Shown here: positions 1-9,372 of the stretch, piece by piece
How positions within the stretch are numbered: the first letter of the stretch is position 1
How the letters are laid out: every line of letters begins with the position of its first letter
NCBI GenBank assembly: GCA_030681035.1
Contig: JAUXUI010000045.1
Span: forward strand, 87,715 to 151,714
Source: Lysobacteraceae bacterium
GTDB taxonomy: Bacteria; Pseudomonadota; Gammaproteobacteria; Xanthomonadales; Xanthomonadaceae
Direction of reading: 5' to 3'
Length of the DNA stretch: 64,000 nucleotides
Notes under the pieces: model-generated
The model's database searches: none
Told to the model about the DNA's origin: nothing
The model's input: only the letters and a program-made list of their open reading frames with translations
Translations under genes and position numbers: made by a program

Positions 1-93
1 GACAATCCAGAAATACTCAGAGAATCAATACGCTGGATTGCTTCGCTGCGCTCGCAATGACGCCAGATGTGGCTTATTCAGAGGTTCCTTTAC
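1..93. repeat. End of a dispersed intergenic repeat
   Basis: The stretch at 50-93 (GCTCGCAATGACGCCAGATG, then GGCTTATTCAGAGGTTCC) recurs almost unchanged at 16672-16713 and as a reverse complement at 16165-16204. It therefore looks like the terminal repeat of a mobile or formerly mobile non-coding element whose other end lies outside the window. The segment at 33-48 (CTGGATTGCTTCGCTG) is the mirror of a segment near 16567. No gene is seen here. Confidence 0.6.
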
Positions 94-104
94 CGTCACC
101 GTTA

Positions 105-416
105 TCATGCACCTTGATCACGCGCGATGCGCTGATAATCGCGCATTGCACGCTGGTTTTTCTTGCTGTCGTGCCACTCACCCGCCAAGCTGTCACGACG
201 CGCCTTGACCAAAATGATCAACGCGTCGTTGTGTTCACGCAACAGGGTCAAGCCGTCTGCGTCCACAGCGCCTTGTGCGCAAGCCTGTTCCAGCAACGCC
301 TGACGTTGTGCATCCAGCGCAGTCACCGCCGCCCAGTCATCGCGCGATGCCGCTTCACGCATCGCATCGGTCAGCGCCAATGCCTCTTTCACATCGGTGG
401 CAGCGTTGTCGCTCAA
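105..416 (-). CDS. FliT-like flagellar chaperone (hypothetical)
   Basis: A 103-residue, charged, probably all-helical protein directly after fliS. The preferred start is a TTG at 416 that overlaps the fliS stop (TTGA, 4-nt overlap), giving a protein that begins LSDNAATDVKEAL. An upstream ATG at 467 would run 54 nt into fliS and give an unlikely Cys/Arg-rich leader. Size, helix-rich composition and position after fliS fit FliT, the export chaperone for the filament cap FliD, but no diagnostic motif is visible. The name rests mainly on context. The gene ends just inside the repeat at the left edge of the window. Confidence 0.6.
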   Translation of the reverse strand: MSDNAATDVKEALALTDAMREAASRDDWAAVTALDAQRQALLEQACAQGAVDADGLTLLREHNDALIILVKARRDSLAGEWHDSKKNQRAMRDYQRIARDQGA

Positions 417-826
417 GCGCCCACCACACGATCGGGCGAACGCGCTTCCAGCGGGATGGCATGCCAAGCCTCATGGATGCCGCGCAGCAAGCCCGCCACT
501 TCGGCGAATACCACCGCATCGTTACGCAGATTGGCTTCCAGCAAGCGGCGCGCCATGTATTCGTACAGCGCGTCGAGATTCCCCGCGATGGGCGCACCCT
601 GGCTGTGATCGAGGCTGGCACGCAAGCCTTCAATCAAGTTGATTGCCTTGGACACGTTTTCTCCTTTGCTTGCTACCTCGCCGCGCTGCATGGCACCTTG
701 CGCCTTGGCGATCCGATCGAGCGCGCCCTCCATCATCAGCTCGATCAGCCGGTGTGGGCTGGCGGCTTCCACGTCGCCGTGTACCGCAACGGCTTGATAA
801 TTGGCGATTGCACTGTATCCACTCAT
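413..826 (-). CDS. fliS: Flagellar export chaperone FliS
   Basis: A 137-residue protein beginning MSGYSAIANYQAVAV. It carries the FliS signature: the N-terminal Y-x-x-xx-Y region, SPHRLIELMMEGALDRI, and a C-terminal helix with LRNDAVVFAEVAGLL. FliS binds the disordered C-terminus of flagellin in the cytoplasm, prevents early polymerisation and delivers it to the type III export gate. I chose the ATG at 826 because it follows AGAGGA at a normal distance and lies 28 bp after the fliD stop; an ATG at 874 would overlap fliD and add 16 residues with no family resemblance. The 3' end overlaps the FliT-like gene by 4 nt, so the two are probably translationally coupled and co-transcribed with fliD. 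Confidence 0.93.
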   Translation of the reverse strand: MSGYSAIANYQAVAVHGDVEAASPHRLIELMMEGALDRIAKAQGAMQRGEVASKGENVSKAINLIEGLRASLDHSQGAPIAGNLDALYEYMARRLLEANLRNDAVVFAEVAGLLRGIHEAWHAIPLEARSPDRVVGA

Positions 827-854
827 GGTCGCTGCATCCTCTGTGTGCGGGTGA

Positions 855-2228
855 CTAGCTGTTGTTTGCGGCAATGCCGGCCAGTTGCTGGCTGAGAAAG
901 TTGCTGGTGGACTGCAGCCCGGCCAGCAGGCTATCGAGCGCGGAGAATTGGGCTCGCAGACGGGATTCAGTCGCCGCTATACGCAAATCCAGGCGCTCCT
1001 GCTGGCTGTCGAGTTGGCGCTGGCTCGCGGTGAGACTGGTGCTGCGAGTGGCGATGGCCCCTTGCGTGCCGAGGAAACGATCAAACACGTTGCCCAGGCG
1101 CTGCCCCAATGTCGATTCTGCTGAAAACACCGCTTGTACCGAGCTGACATCGGCATCGAGCGCCTTGTTCAAGGCGGTGGTATCCAGCGTCAGCGATCCA
1201 TCGAGGTTGAAACGCAGACCCAAGTCACTCAAGGACTCGATACCTGCGCCGCTGCTGCGGCTGGACAATGCCTGGCTGATGTCATTTTGCACCGCGCGCA
1301 GGGTCGAATCGCCAAGCAATGGCCCCGCCGAACCGGTGTTGGCATTGAAACTGGCCAACTGGCGTGATGTCGTCACCAGCGCATTGAATCGCGTGGCCAA
1401 AGTGTTGACTGCGGCAACGATACCGGATCGGTTGGTCGAAACATCGACCGCAATCTGCGCCCCAGGCTTGGCTGCGACCAAATCCAGGGTTACCCCCGAA
1501 ATCGCGTCGCTGATCCGATTGTTGCCCGAACTGACGGTAATTCCATCGATGAGCGCTTTTGAATCTGCCGCCGCAGTGATCTCGCTCAGGCCATTACTGC
1601 CGCTACCGGCAACAAACGTCAACGCCGCAAGGCCGCCATCACCGCCGCTGGCAGTCACGCTCACCGCTCCCGCCAAACCGCTGTCGCGTGCGCTTAACAC
1701 CAGATGCGCGCCATCGCTGCCGGTGATGATGGATGCGTTCACCCCGGGATTGTCGGGCGCGGCATTGATCGCGTCGCGAATTGCCGACAATGAATTGTTG
1801 CTGCTGTTGAAGCTCAATACCGAGCTTTTGCCATTTACCGTCAACGAAAGCGTACCGGTGCCCACCGCCGTATCGGTGCTGGCGATTGGCCCGGATGATA
1901 ATTTTTGCGTTGCCGACAGCGACAGCACCTCGACCGAAAACTTGCCGACATTTGCCGATGGCGCCGCAGTAACCTTGAGTACCGCGCTATCGCTGCTCGA
2001 CGCACTGCGCTGTTGAAAAACGCTGCCGTCACGCAGTGCCGTAAACGCCGTCTTGATGCCGTCGAGCGACGCGTTCAATTGCCCCAATGCCGATATCTTG
2101 GTGCTGACCCGTGTACGTTGGCTATCGATCTGCTGCTGCGCCGGGGCACGTTCCACCGCCACCAATTGCGTCACCAGGCCGTTGATGTCCAGGCCCGAGC
2201 CGATACCAGGAACCGAAATACCTTCCAC
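855..2228 (-). CDS. fliD: Flagellar hook-associated protein 2 / filament cap FliD
   Basis: About 457 residues. The N-terminal motif VPGIGSGLDINGLVTQLV and the C-terminal coiled coil (LTASQRQLDSQQERLDLRI followed by QFSALDSLLAGLQSTSNFL) are typical of FliD, the pentameric cap that folds flagellin monomers at the growing filament tip. The middle part is a Ser/Ala/Gly-rich variable domain. Start choice: GGAGA lies directly against the ATG at 2234 but 6 nt before the GTG at 2228, so GTG fits the ribosome spacing better; either start yields the same protein bar two residues. A near-consensus sigma-54 element lies at 2291-2306. Genes fliS and the FliT-like gene follow in the same direction. Confidence 0.95.
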   Translation of the reverse strand: MEGISVPGIGSGLDINGLVTQLVAVERAPAQQQIDSQRTRVSTKISALGQLNASLDGIKTAFTALRDGSVFQQRSASSSDSAVLKVTAAPSANVGKFSVEVLSLSATQKLSSGPIASTDTAVGTGTLSLTVNGKSSVLSFNSSNNSLSAIRDAINAAPDNPGVNASIITGSDGAHLVLSARDSGLAGAVSVTASGGDGGLAALTFVAGSGSNGLSEITAAADSKALIDGITVSSGNNRISDAISGVTLDLVAAKPGAQIAVDVSTNRSGIVAAVNTLATRFNALVTTSRQLASFNANTGSAGPLLGDSTLRAVQNDISQALSSRSSGAGIESLSDLGLRFNLDGSLTLDTTALNKALDADVSSVQAVFSAESTLGQRLGNVFDRFLGTQGAIATRSTSLTASQRQLDSQQERLDLRIAATESRLRAQFSALDSLLAGLQSTSNFLSQQLAGIAANNS

Positions 2229-2290
2229 GTCCATTCTCCAATGCAGCCATGCGGGTAGCGCGCTGCGGCTACTCAATCACCTACACACAA

Positions 2291-2306
2291 AGCACAGGCC
2301 GTGCCA
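2291..2306 (-). promoter_or_regulatory. Sigma-54 promoter for fliD operon
   Basis: On the minus strand the sequence reads TGGCACG-GCCT-GTGCT. This matches the RpoN -24/-12 consensus (TGGCACG-N4-TTGCW) at every position except one, with GG and GC at the required spacing. Transcription would begin near 2279, about 50 nt before fliD. Filament-cap genes are commonly sigma-54/FleQ dependent in gammaproteobacteria with polar flagella, so the match is biologically sensible. No FleQ site was identified. Confidence 0.7.
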
Positions 2307-2380
2307 ACACCAAATCGTCGCCCTGAAAGCGGTTAAACAGGCAACCCATCGCCGGCAATCGCAACCACACCGGCAAAATC

Positions 2381-2412
2381 AAAAAACGGGGCGGCAATTG
2401 CTTGCCGCCCCG
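2381..2412 (-). terminator. Rho-independent terminator after fliC
   Basis: A perfect 11-bp stem (CGGGGCGGCAA with TTGCCGCCCCG, 4-nt loop) at 2387-2412 is followed on the minus strand by six T residues (2386-2381). It lies 46 bp after the fliC stop and would end the abundant flagellin transcript before fliD, which has its own promoter. Confidence 0.9.
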
Positions 2413-2458
2413 CGTCCTTGCTGACGACACTCCTGGGAGAGTCTTGAAGCGCTGCTGC

Positions 2459-4201
2459 TTATCGCAGCAACTGCAATACCGCCTGCGGCGCTGCGTTGGC
2501 CTGGGTCAGCACCGTCACACCCGCCTGTTGCAGGATCTGTGCCCGGCTCAGTGCCGCGGTCTCGGCCGCAAAGTCGGCATCCTGAATGCGCGAGCGGGAG
2601 GCCGACAGGTTTTGCGAAACCGCCTGCAAGTTGCTGATTGTCGACTCGAAGCGGTTTTGGATGGCACCCAGCGAACTGCGCAGAGTACTTACCGCACTGA
2701 GCGCGGTATCCGCACGCTGGATCGCATCATTGGCGCTTGCTACCGTACCCACATTGACCGTGTTCAACGAACCGGTGACAGCGGTGGTGGCCGCAGTGAA
2801 GCCGGTCGGCACCGCAGTACCACCGATGGTGAAATCGGTACCCGAAGTCAACGCAATGCTGGTGCCATCACTGCTGGCCACCGCGACGACTTTGCCCGCA
2901 CCGCCCGCTGCCGAGGTATTGATGGCATTGGCCAGATCGGCTGCGTTGGCAAACGTACCGGTAATATCCACCGCCGCATCGGTGCCCGATTGCAGGGTGA
3001 AATTGCCGGCGGCCAGCGTGGCGCCGGTGGTCGCTGCAGTACCCGTAGCGCTGGTGGCACCAAACAGATCGGTACCCGTTTCGTTGGCGATCGTAATCGT
3101 GCTCGCAGTGCCAGTTGTGCCAGACGCATCAACGATCTGCAGGGCACCGGCGTTCTCGGTAACCGTGAAGCCTGCACCCAACTGCGCCTGCACTGCCGCA
3201 CCCAGCGCGCCAGCGGTACTGAGATTCGAATTGAGTGTCACCGTGTTGCCATTCACCTGGAAGCTCGCCGCCGTACTGTCGGTACCTGCATCGGACTGCG
3301 TCGCTGCGCCGAAGAACTGGGCCGCATCGGTGCCATCGATGGTGATGTTGCTGGCCGAACCGGTTGCGACCGTGCTGATCTGCAGTGCACCAGCAACATC
3401 GGCAACAACGAACCCAGCCCCCAACTGGGTCTGCACTGCGTTAACCAGAGCACCCGCAGCTGACAGGTCAGTATTGAGCGTTACCGTAGTGCCATTGACA
3501 TCGAAGGTACGGTCATTGCCGAGACCAGAGAAGTCGGCATCGGCGGCGCTGTTGGCTGCGCCCGTCAATGTGGCGGCAGATACAGTCTGCGAGAAATCAC
3601 GAGTTGTCGGGACACTACCGGTCAGCGATGCGGCAGTGGCGACGCTGGCGAAGTTGGCGCTCAGATCGCCGCTGGTGACCGATGCCAACTGGCCGATCTG
3701 GCCGGCGCGAACGCCGGTGCTCAGGTTCACGCCAATGGTCTCGCCAACGTTGGCGCCGACCTGGAACTGCGCGTTGCCGAACGAACCATCGAGCACCTTG
3801 AGGCCGTTGAAACTGGTCTGCGAGGAGATACGGTCGATTTCGGCAATTCGCTGCTGCACTTCCTGATCGAGCGCGGCACGATCGGAAGCCGAGTTGGTGG
3901 CGTTGGCCGACTGTACGCCGAGTTCACGCACACGCTGCAGGTTGTTGGTCAGCTCTTGCAGCGCCGACTCGGCGGTCTGCGACAGCGACACGCCGTCATT
4001 GGCATTACGGACAGCCTGGTTGAGGCCGTTGATTTGGGTGGTGAAACGGGTGGCAATCGCCAGGCCCGCCGCATCATCCTTGGCGCTGTTGATGCGCAGG
4101 CCCGAAGACAAACGCTCCAACGCGGTGGAAAGGGCGTTGCCCGAAGTGGACAGGTTGCGCTGAGCATTCAGCGACTGGATGTTGGTGTTGATGACTTGCA
4201 T
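2459..4201 (-). CDS. fliC: Flagellin
   Basis: 580 residues, longer than the usual 400-500. The conserved N-terminal D0/D1 domain (residues 1-~170, [20 protein letters not shown] at the start, [20 protein letters not shown] at 31-50) and C-terminal D1/D0 domain (~475-580, ending in [12 protein letters not shown]) flank a low-complexity Ala/Thr/Gly-rich surface region. That region holds two related copies of a ~70-residue unit (about 232-300 and 313-384, each with a VTLN...GAL...AQLGAGF...AGALQI pattern), explaining the extra length. Flagellin is exported by the flagellar type III system and polymerises into the filament. The start has AGGAGA 6 nt upstream. Two tandem sigma-28 promoters precede it and a strong terminator follows. 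Confidence 0.97.
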   Translation of the reverse strand: MQVINTNIQSLNAQRNLSTSGNALSTALERLSSGLRINSAKDDAAGLAIATRFTTQINGLNQAVRNANDGVSLSQTAESALQELTNNLQRVRELGVQSANATNSASDRAALDQEVQQRIAEIDRISSQTSFNGLKVLDGSFGNAQFQVGANVGETIGVNLSTGVRAGQIGQLASVTSGDLSANFASVATAASLTGSVPTTRDFSQTVSAATLTGAANSAADADFSGLGNDRTFDVNGTTVTLNTDLSAAGALVNAVQTQLGAGFVVADVAGALQISTVATGSASNITIDGTDAAQFFGAATQSDAGTDSTAASFQVNGNTVTLNSNLSTAGALGAAVQAQLGAGFTVTENAGALQIVDASGTTGTASTITIANETGTDLFGATSATGTAATTGATLAAGNFTLQSGTDAAVDITGTFANAADLANAINTSAAGGAGKVVAVASSDGTSIALTSGTDFTIGGTAVPTGFTAATTAVTGSLNTVNVGTVASANDAIQRADTALSAVSTLRSSLGAIQNRFESTISNLQAVSQNLSASRSRIQDADFAAETAALSRAQILQQAGVTVLTQANAAPQAVLQLLR

Positions 4202-4305
4202 GAGAGTTCTCCTCGATCGGAATCAAAAATGTCGGTGTGACCTACCGACCTGGGTACCGCATTCCGGCGGAGCTCCCGAATGGGTGTATCGCCGCCTCAG
4301 GGGTG

Positions 4306-4332
4306 GTAACGGCACTGGCAAAAAAAACTTGA
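4306..4332 (-). promoter_or_regulatory. Proximal sigma-28 (FliA) promoter of fliC
   Basis: Minus-strand TCAAGTTT-N11-GCCGTTAC. This is 13 of 16 against the FliA consensus TAAAGTTT-N11-GCCGATAA and matches the variant common in Pseudomonas and Xanthomonas. Predicted start about 4299, giving a ~98-nt leader before fliC. Confidence 0.75.
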
Positions 4333-4398
4333 GCGATAAACGTAAAAAATGTCAACGCGCCCCTGTGCTTGAGGCCACAATCAATGGATCGCGGCGCG

Positions 4399-4425
4399 CG
4401 TTCGGCAGGGCACAAAAAAACTTTA
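4399..4425 (-). promoter_or_regulatory. Distal sigma-28 (FliA) promoter of fliC
   Basis: Minus-strand TAAAGTTT-N11-GCCGAACG, with a perfect -35 and five of eight -10 positions matching. It lies 93 bp upstream of the proximal promoter and would produce a leader of about 190 nt. Two sigma-28 sites in series before a flagellin gene are unusual; the distal one may be a decayed duplicate. Confidence 0.55.
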
Positions 4426-4442
4426 GGGCTTGGTAAAGACCG

Positions 4443-4736
4443 CTGTTTGTGCTTGCTGGAACGTCGTGCGTACCCTCTGGCCGGAAAGCCGCCGGCTCGG
4501 GCAGCCCGCCAAAGGCCGTCACCGGGAAGCTTGATCACGAAACCCTCGCAGCCGTCATCGCGAGGGCCGAAGGCCCGTGGCGATCCATGCTTCGGCGATG
4601 CGCGGCATGCCTGTTTTCGTGTTTACAACGGTGCGCCGCGGGTCGCCCACAGGGTGGGCTCCTACAGTAAAACGTCATCAATCACGTGTAGGAGCCCACC
4701 CTGTGGGCGACCGTTCCGGCAATGCGCTCGACGCGG
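4443..4736. repeat. Intergenic repeats with REP-type inverted pair
   Basis: No gene is seen. The main structure is a pair of inverted 26-bp copies at 4641-4666 and 4687-4712 (TGTAGGAGCCCACCCTGTGG followed by GCGACC), separated by 20 bp. This is a REP/BIME-like hairpin that lies just after the end of hutG and may protect or terminate its mRNA. The same family recurs at 46064-46090, 46110-46135 and 46358-46383. Around 4555-4600 there is a second repeat type rich in GAGGGCCGAAGGCCC. Confidence 0.7.
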
Positions 4737-5513
4737 CTAAACCAGCGCCGCCACCAGCAAATCACGGATGCTGGCCTGCAAACGCGCGGCGCGCTCGGGC
4801 GACCAGGCAAAGCTGGCCTCGTCCATGTAATTGCGCTGCGCCAGTTCAAGTTGCACGGCATCGACGCCGGCATCAGGCCGACCATAATGGCGGGTGATGT
4901 AACCACCTTTGAAGCGGCCGTTGGCAACCCATGAATACGTGCTCTGCGCTGCCAGACAGGCCGCGATCCGCGCCTGCCGCTGTGCATTGCAACTGCGGCC
5001 ATCGGCGGTGCCGATATTGAAGTCGGGCAGCGGGCCATCGAACAGGAACGGGCATTGGCCACGGATCGAATGTGCCTCCCACAACAACACGCGACCGTGC
5101 GCGCTGCGCAAACGTTCCAGCTCATCAACGAGCGCATCGTGGTAAGGCTGCCAGAACGTTTGCCGGCGCTCGGCGATCTCGCTGCCATCGGGCTGCTGGC
5201 CGTCGCGATAGATCGGGCCACCATCAAAGCGCTGCAACGGGCACAGCCCGGTGCTGTTCTGCCCCGGGTACAGAGCGGCATCGTCCGGTGGCCGGTTGAG
5301 ATCGACCACATAGCGTGAGTAATGTGGAATCAGCATTGACGCGCCCAAGTCGCGGGCGAACGCATACAGCCGGCTTACCTGCCAGTCGGTATCGGGCAGT
5401 ACACGTGCCGGTTCGCTGAGGCGCTGCGCAAATGCGGGCGGCAGTTGCGTGCCATCGTGCGGCAGGCTGATCAGCAGCGGCACAGTGCCGCGCTCAAGGG
5501 TGAACACGTTCAT
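4737..5513 (-). CDS. hutG: N-formylglutamate deformylase
   Basis: 258 residues of the N-formylglutamate amidohydrolase family. Visible family motifs are PLLISLPHDGTQLP near the N-terminus, YSRYVVDLNRPPDD (~65-78), LLWEAHSIRG (~143-152) and GRFKGGYITRHYG (~200-212), with the His/Glu/Asp residues that bind the catalytic metal. HutG hydrolyses N-formyl-L-glutamate to formate and glutamate, the last step of one histidine-degradation route. No other hut gene is present; instead it follows an aldehyde dehydrogenase and a DUF779 gene. A role on another gamma- or N-acyl-glutamate is therefore possible. No clear Shine-Dalgarno precedes the ATG. Confidence 0.85.
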   Translation of the reverse strand: MNVFTLERGTVPLLISLPHDGTQLPPAFAQRLSEPARVLPDTDWQVSRLYAFARDLGASMLIPHYSRYVVDLNRPPDDAALYPGQNSTGLCPLQRFDGGPIYRDGQQPDGSEIAERRQTFWQPYHDALVDELERLRSAHGRVLLWEAHSIRGQCPFLFDGPLPDFNIGTADGRSCNAQRQARIAACLAAQSTYSWVANGRFKGGYITRHYGRPDAGVDAVQLELAQRNYMDEASFAWSPERAARLQASIRDLLVAALV

Positions 5514-5551
5514 GCGTTAATTGTACGTGGCGGCGTGGAACTGTCGCCAAA

Positions 5552-5935
5552 TCAGAGCTTGCCCGCTGCCGCCAGCGCAGCAAATTCGTCTTCCGTAAAC
5601 AACCGCGAGCGGGTCAGAAAACGCACGCCCTCGCCGTTCTCCAGCGAAAACATGCCGCCGCGCCCAGGCACCACATCGATAATTAATTGCGTGTGCTTCC
5701 AGTATTCGAACTGCGGCCGGCTGATGTAAAACGGCGCGTCGGCGATCACCCCGAGTTGCACATCCTGCTCGCCGATCACCAACTCACCCTGCGCAAAACA
5801 CATCGGCGAGGAGCCATCGCAGCAACCGCCGGACTGATGAAACAGCAACGCACCATGACGGGCGCGCAAATCCTCGATCAACGCCACCGCCGCCGGTGTG
5901 GCGATGACCTGATCGACGAATGCATCAACGTTCAT
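5552..5935 (-). CDS. DUF779 domain protein, partner of aldehyde dehydrogenase
   Basis: 127 residues with the DUF779 pattern: LLFHQSGGCCDGSSPMC (~31-47, a cysteine-rich possible metal site) and FYISRPQFEYWKHTQLIIDV. The family is typically encoded beside AldB/ExaC-type acetaldehyde dehydrogenases, as here, only 9 bp after the upstream dehydrogenase gene. Its biochemical role is unknown to me; the genetic linkage suggests support of aldehyde oxidation. It is probably in one transcript with the dehydrogenase and hutG. Confidence 0.85.
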   Translation of the reverse strand: MNVDAFVDQVIATPAAVALIEDLRARHGALLFHQSGGCCDGSSPMCFAQGELVIGEQDVQLGVIADAPFYISRPQFEYWKHTQLIIDVVPGRGGMFSLENGEGVRFLTRSRLFTEDEFAALAAAGKL

Positions 5936-5944
5936 GATCCAGCC

Positions 5945-7465
<1,521 letters not shown>

Positions 7466-7519
7466 GACAACCTCCGTCGCGGGGTAAAGTACAGGTGTTA
7501 CGCCTGCAAGCAGAACGCG

Positions 7520-8398
7520 TCAAGTGGCGCTGCTCGCGCCATCGCTTGCCACCATCGCGCTGCGCAGGGCTTCCAACTCGCGAATGCGCTTGCTGCCAGC
7601 CGCCCAACCCGCCTGTGTAACCGCCGCCAACAACGCTTCAGCAATGACCAGCAGTGCTGCGCTCGAATCCCAGGCCGAAGGCACCGCGATCCGCGCACTG
7701 AGCACATGGTCGGCGTGGCGGGCTATCGGCGACAGCCATTGATCGGTGAACACGATCAGCCGGGTACCGCGTTTGGTAGCCAGTTGCGCCAATCGCAACA
7801 GGTTGGCTTGATAACGGCGGATATCGAACACCACCAATACATCGCGCTTGCCAAAATCGAGCACCTGATCGACCCAGTTGGCTTCCTGATCGTCGAGATG
7901 ATTCACCCCCGGCCTGAGGATGCGCAACTGCACCGACAGATACCGCGCCAGTGCATCGGTGAAGCGGCCACCCACCACATGCACGCGCATTCGTGGGTCA
8001 CCGAGCACGTTGGTTATCTGTGCGAACTCGTCGCTACTCAGGCGTTCAAATGTCTCGCGGACATTACTGCACACGGCATCGGCAAACGCCAGATGCGCTG
8101 CGCATGCGGCGCCTTTGCTGACGGCCCGAGCGGCACCGGGCTTGGTCAACGGCGAACTGAGTTGCGCTGCCAGTTCGTCGCGAAGGGCACTTTGAAATGC
8201 CGCATAGGAGGCAAAACCCAGGCGCGTTATCAGCCGCAACACGGTTGGTGTGCTTACCGCGACCGTGCGTGCCAGCGCCGAGGCACTGTGCAGACCCGAC
8301 ATCGGATAATCCGCCAGTAGCCGCTGTGCAACCCGCCGCTCGCTGGCCGGACACTCGGCCAGTGCCTCGCGCAGCCGGTCCACCATCGTCATGGCCAT
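7520..8398 (-). CDS. MurR/RpiR-family transcriptional regulator
   Basis: 292 residues. An N-terminal helix-turn-helix of the RpiR type (about 15-80: ERRVAQRLLADYP, then SASALARTVAVSTPTVLRLI) is followed by a SIS domain (about 110-270) with VHVVGGRFTDALARYL, DVLVVFDIRRYQ and TRLIVFTDQW. SIS domains in this family usually sense a phosphosugar, but some members respond to other small metabolites. The gene is divergent from the N-formylglutamate amidohydrolase and permease genes and same-strand with the ExaC-type dehydrogenase, so it is the likely local regulator. Two inverted repeats in the divergent promoter region are candidate operators. GGGGA lies 8 nt before the start. Confidence 0.88.
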   Translation of the reverse strand: MAMTMVDRLREALAECPASERRVAQRLLADYPMSGLHSASALARTVAVSTPTVLRLITRLGFASYAAFQSALRDELAAQLSSPLTKPGAARAVSKGAACAAHLAFADAVCSNVRETFERLSSDEFAQITNVLGDPRMRVHVVGGRFTDALARYLSVQLRILRPGVNHLDDQEANWVDQVLDFGKRDVLVVFDIRRYQANLLRLAQLATKRGTRLIVFTDQWLSPIARHADHVLSARIAVPSAWDSSAALLVIAEALLAAVTQAGWAAGSKRIRELEALRSAMVASDGASSAT

Positions 8399-8418
8399 AG
8401 CTGATTTCCCCGCACTAT

Positions 8419-8440
8419 TGACATTCCGTGCGAAATGTTA
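8419..8440. promoter_or_regulatory. Candidate operator, imperfect inverted repeat
   Basis: TGACATT-N8-AATGTTA, arms matching at six of seven positions, lies in the 124-bp space between the RpiR gene and the divergent amidohydrolase gene. The centre-to-centre geometry suits a dimeric helix-turn-helix regulator. No binding evidence. Confidence 0.4.
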
Positions 8441-8465
8441 GAGCTTTTACACAAAATAGCAATCC

Positions 8466-8481
8466 ACGTTATCTGTAACGT
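8466..8481. promoter_or_regulatory. Candidate operator, perfect inverted repeat
   Basis: ACGTTA-TCTG-TAACGT, a perfect 6-bp inverted repeat with a 4-bp centre, 41 bp before the rightward amidohydrolase start. It is a second potential site for the RpiR regulator, distinct in sequence from the first. Confidence 0.4.
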
Positions 8482-8522
8482 TCATAACTTCTATCGCGGT
8501 GCTGATCCATGCGCTCTTTCCG

Positions 8523-9335
8523 ATGAACCGTGCAATACCACAGGCCAGCGCAACGCGCGCCTTGTCAGAGCCGTCGTTTGCCACGCACAACGCGGCTGGC
8601 AATGGCGATGTGGTGCTGCTGTGTGAGCACGCCAGCAACCACATTCCTGCGCATTACCGTGGTTTGGGCCTGTCCCTGGAACACCAGCAACGCCACATTG
8701 CCTGGGACATGGGCGCGCTTGCGGTGGCGATGGCATTGTCCGGGATGCTCGACGCGCCACTGGTACACGCCACCTATTCGCGCCTGCTGCTTGATCTGAA
8801 TCGGCCGATCGATGCCGATGACTCGATTGTTGTACACAGTGAAGACACCGCCATACCCGGCAACCGCAGCCTTGAGCCGAGCGAACTCGAATTGCGCGCT
8901 TCGACGATCTATCATCCGTTCCATAATGCCGTAACCGCGCTCATCGATGCACGAATGGCCAACGGCAAAGCGTCTGCAGTGCTATCGATCCACTCGTTCA
9001 CGCCGAGTTATCACGGCGTCGCCCGCCCCTGGCACGTCGGCGTGCTGGCCGAGCATGATCGCCGCCTGGCCGATGATCTGCTGCGCACATTCGGCGCCGA
9101 CCCTGCGTTGTGTGTCGGCAACAATCAGCCATATGCACCGATCAATGGCGTGTATCACAGCATGAATCGGCACGGCCAACAGCGCGGCCTGGCCTGCGCC
9201 ATGATCGAACTGCGCAATGATCTGATTGCACACCCAATCACGCAACGCGCCTGGGCCGAGCGCCTGTGCGCCGCGCTGACGCCGGCGCTGGCAAGGCTCC
9301 ACAGCGGCAGGCCGCAACACGCGATGCATCGATAA
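8523..9335 (+). CDS. N-formylglutamate amidohydrolase family protein
   Basis: 270 residues, family of HutG but clearly a different subgroup. Motifs seen: VVLLCEHASNHIP (~32-44), AWDMGALAVA, YSRLLLDLNRP (~84-94), VLSIHSFTPSYHG and a C-terminal MIELRND. I use the ATG at 8523; a GTG at 8499 is in frame, and neither has a strong Shine-Dalgarno. It is the first gene of the rightward cluster with the ethanolamine-type permease, a ligase related to glutamine synthetase and two dehydrogenases. In that setting it could be the hydrolase that releases glutamate from a gamma-glutamylated intermediate; this is inference. Many family members are simply uncharacterised amidohydrolases. Confidence 0.85.
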   Translation: MNRAIPQASATRALSEPSFATHNAAGNGDVVLLCEHASNHIPAHYRGLGLSLEHQQRHIAWDMGALAVAMALSGMLDAPLVHATYSRLLLDLNRPIDADDSIVVHSEDTAIPGNRSLEPSELELRASTIYHPFHNAVTALIDARMANGKASAVLSIHSFTPSYHGVARPWHVGVLAEHDRRLADDLLRTFGADPALCVGNNQPYAPINGVYHSMNRHGQQRGLACAMIELRNDLIAHPITQRAWAERLCAALTPALARLHSGRPQHAMHR

Positions 9336-9372
9336 CAAACCGGAGTCATCGTTCACTGGGAGGGAGTGCAAC

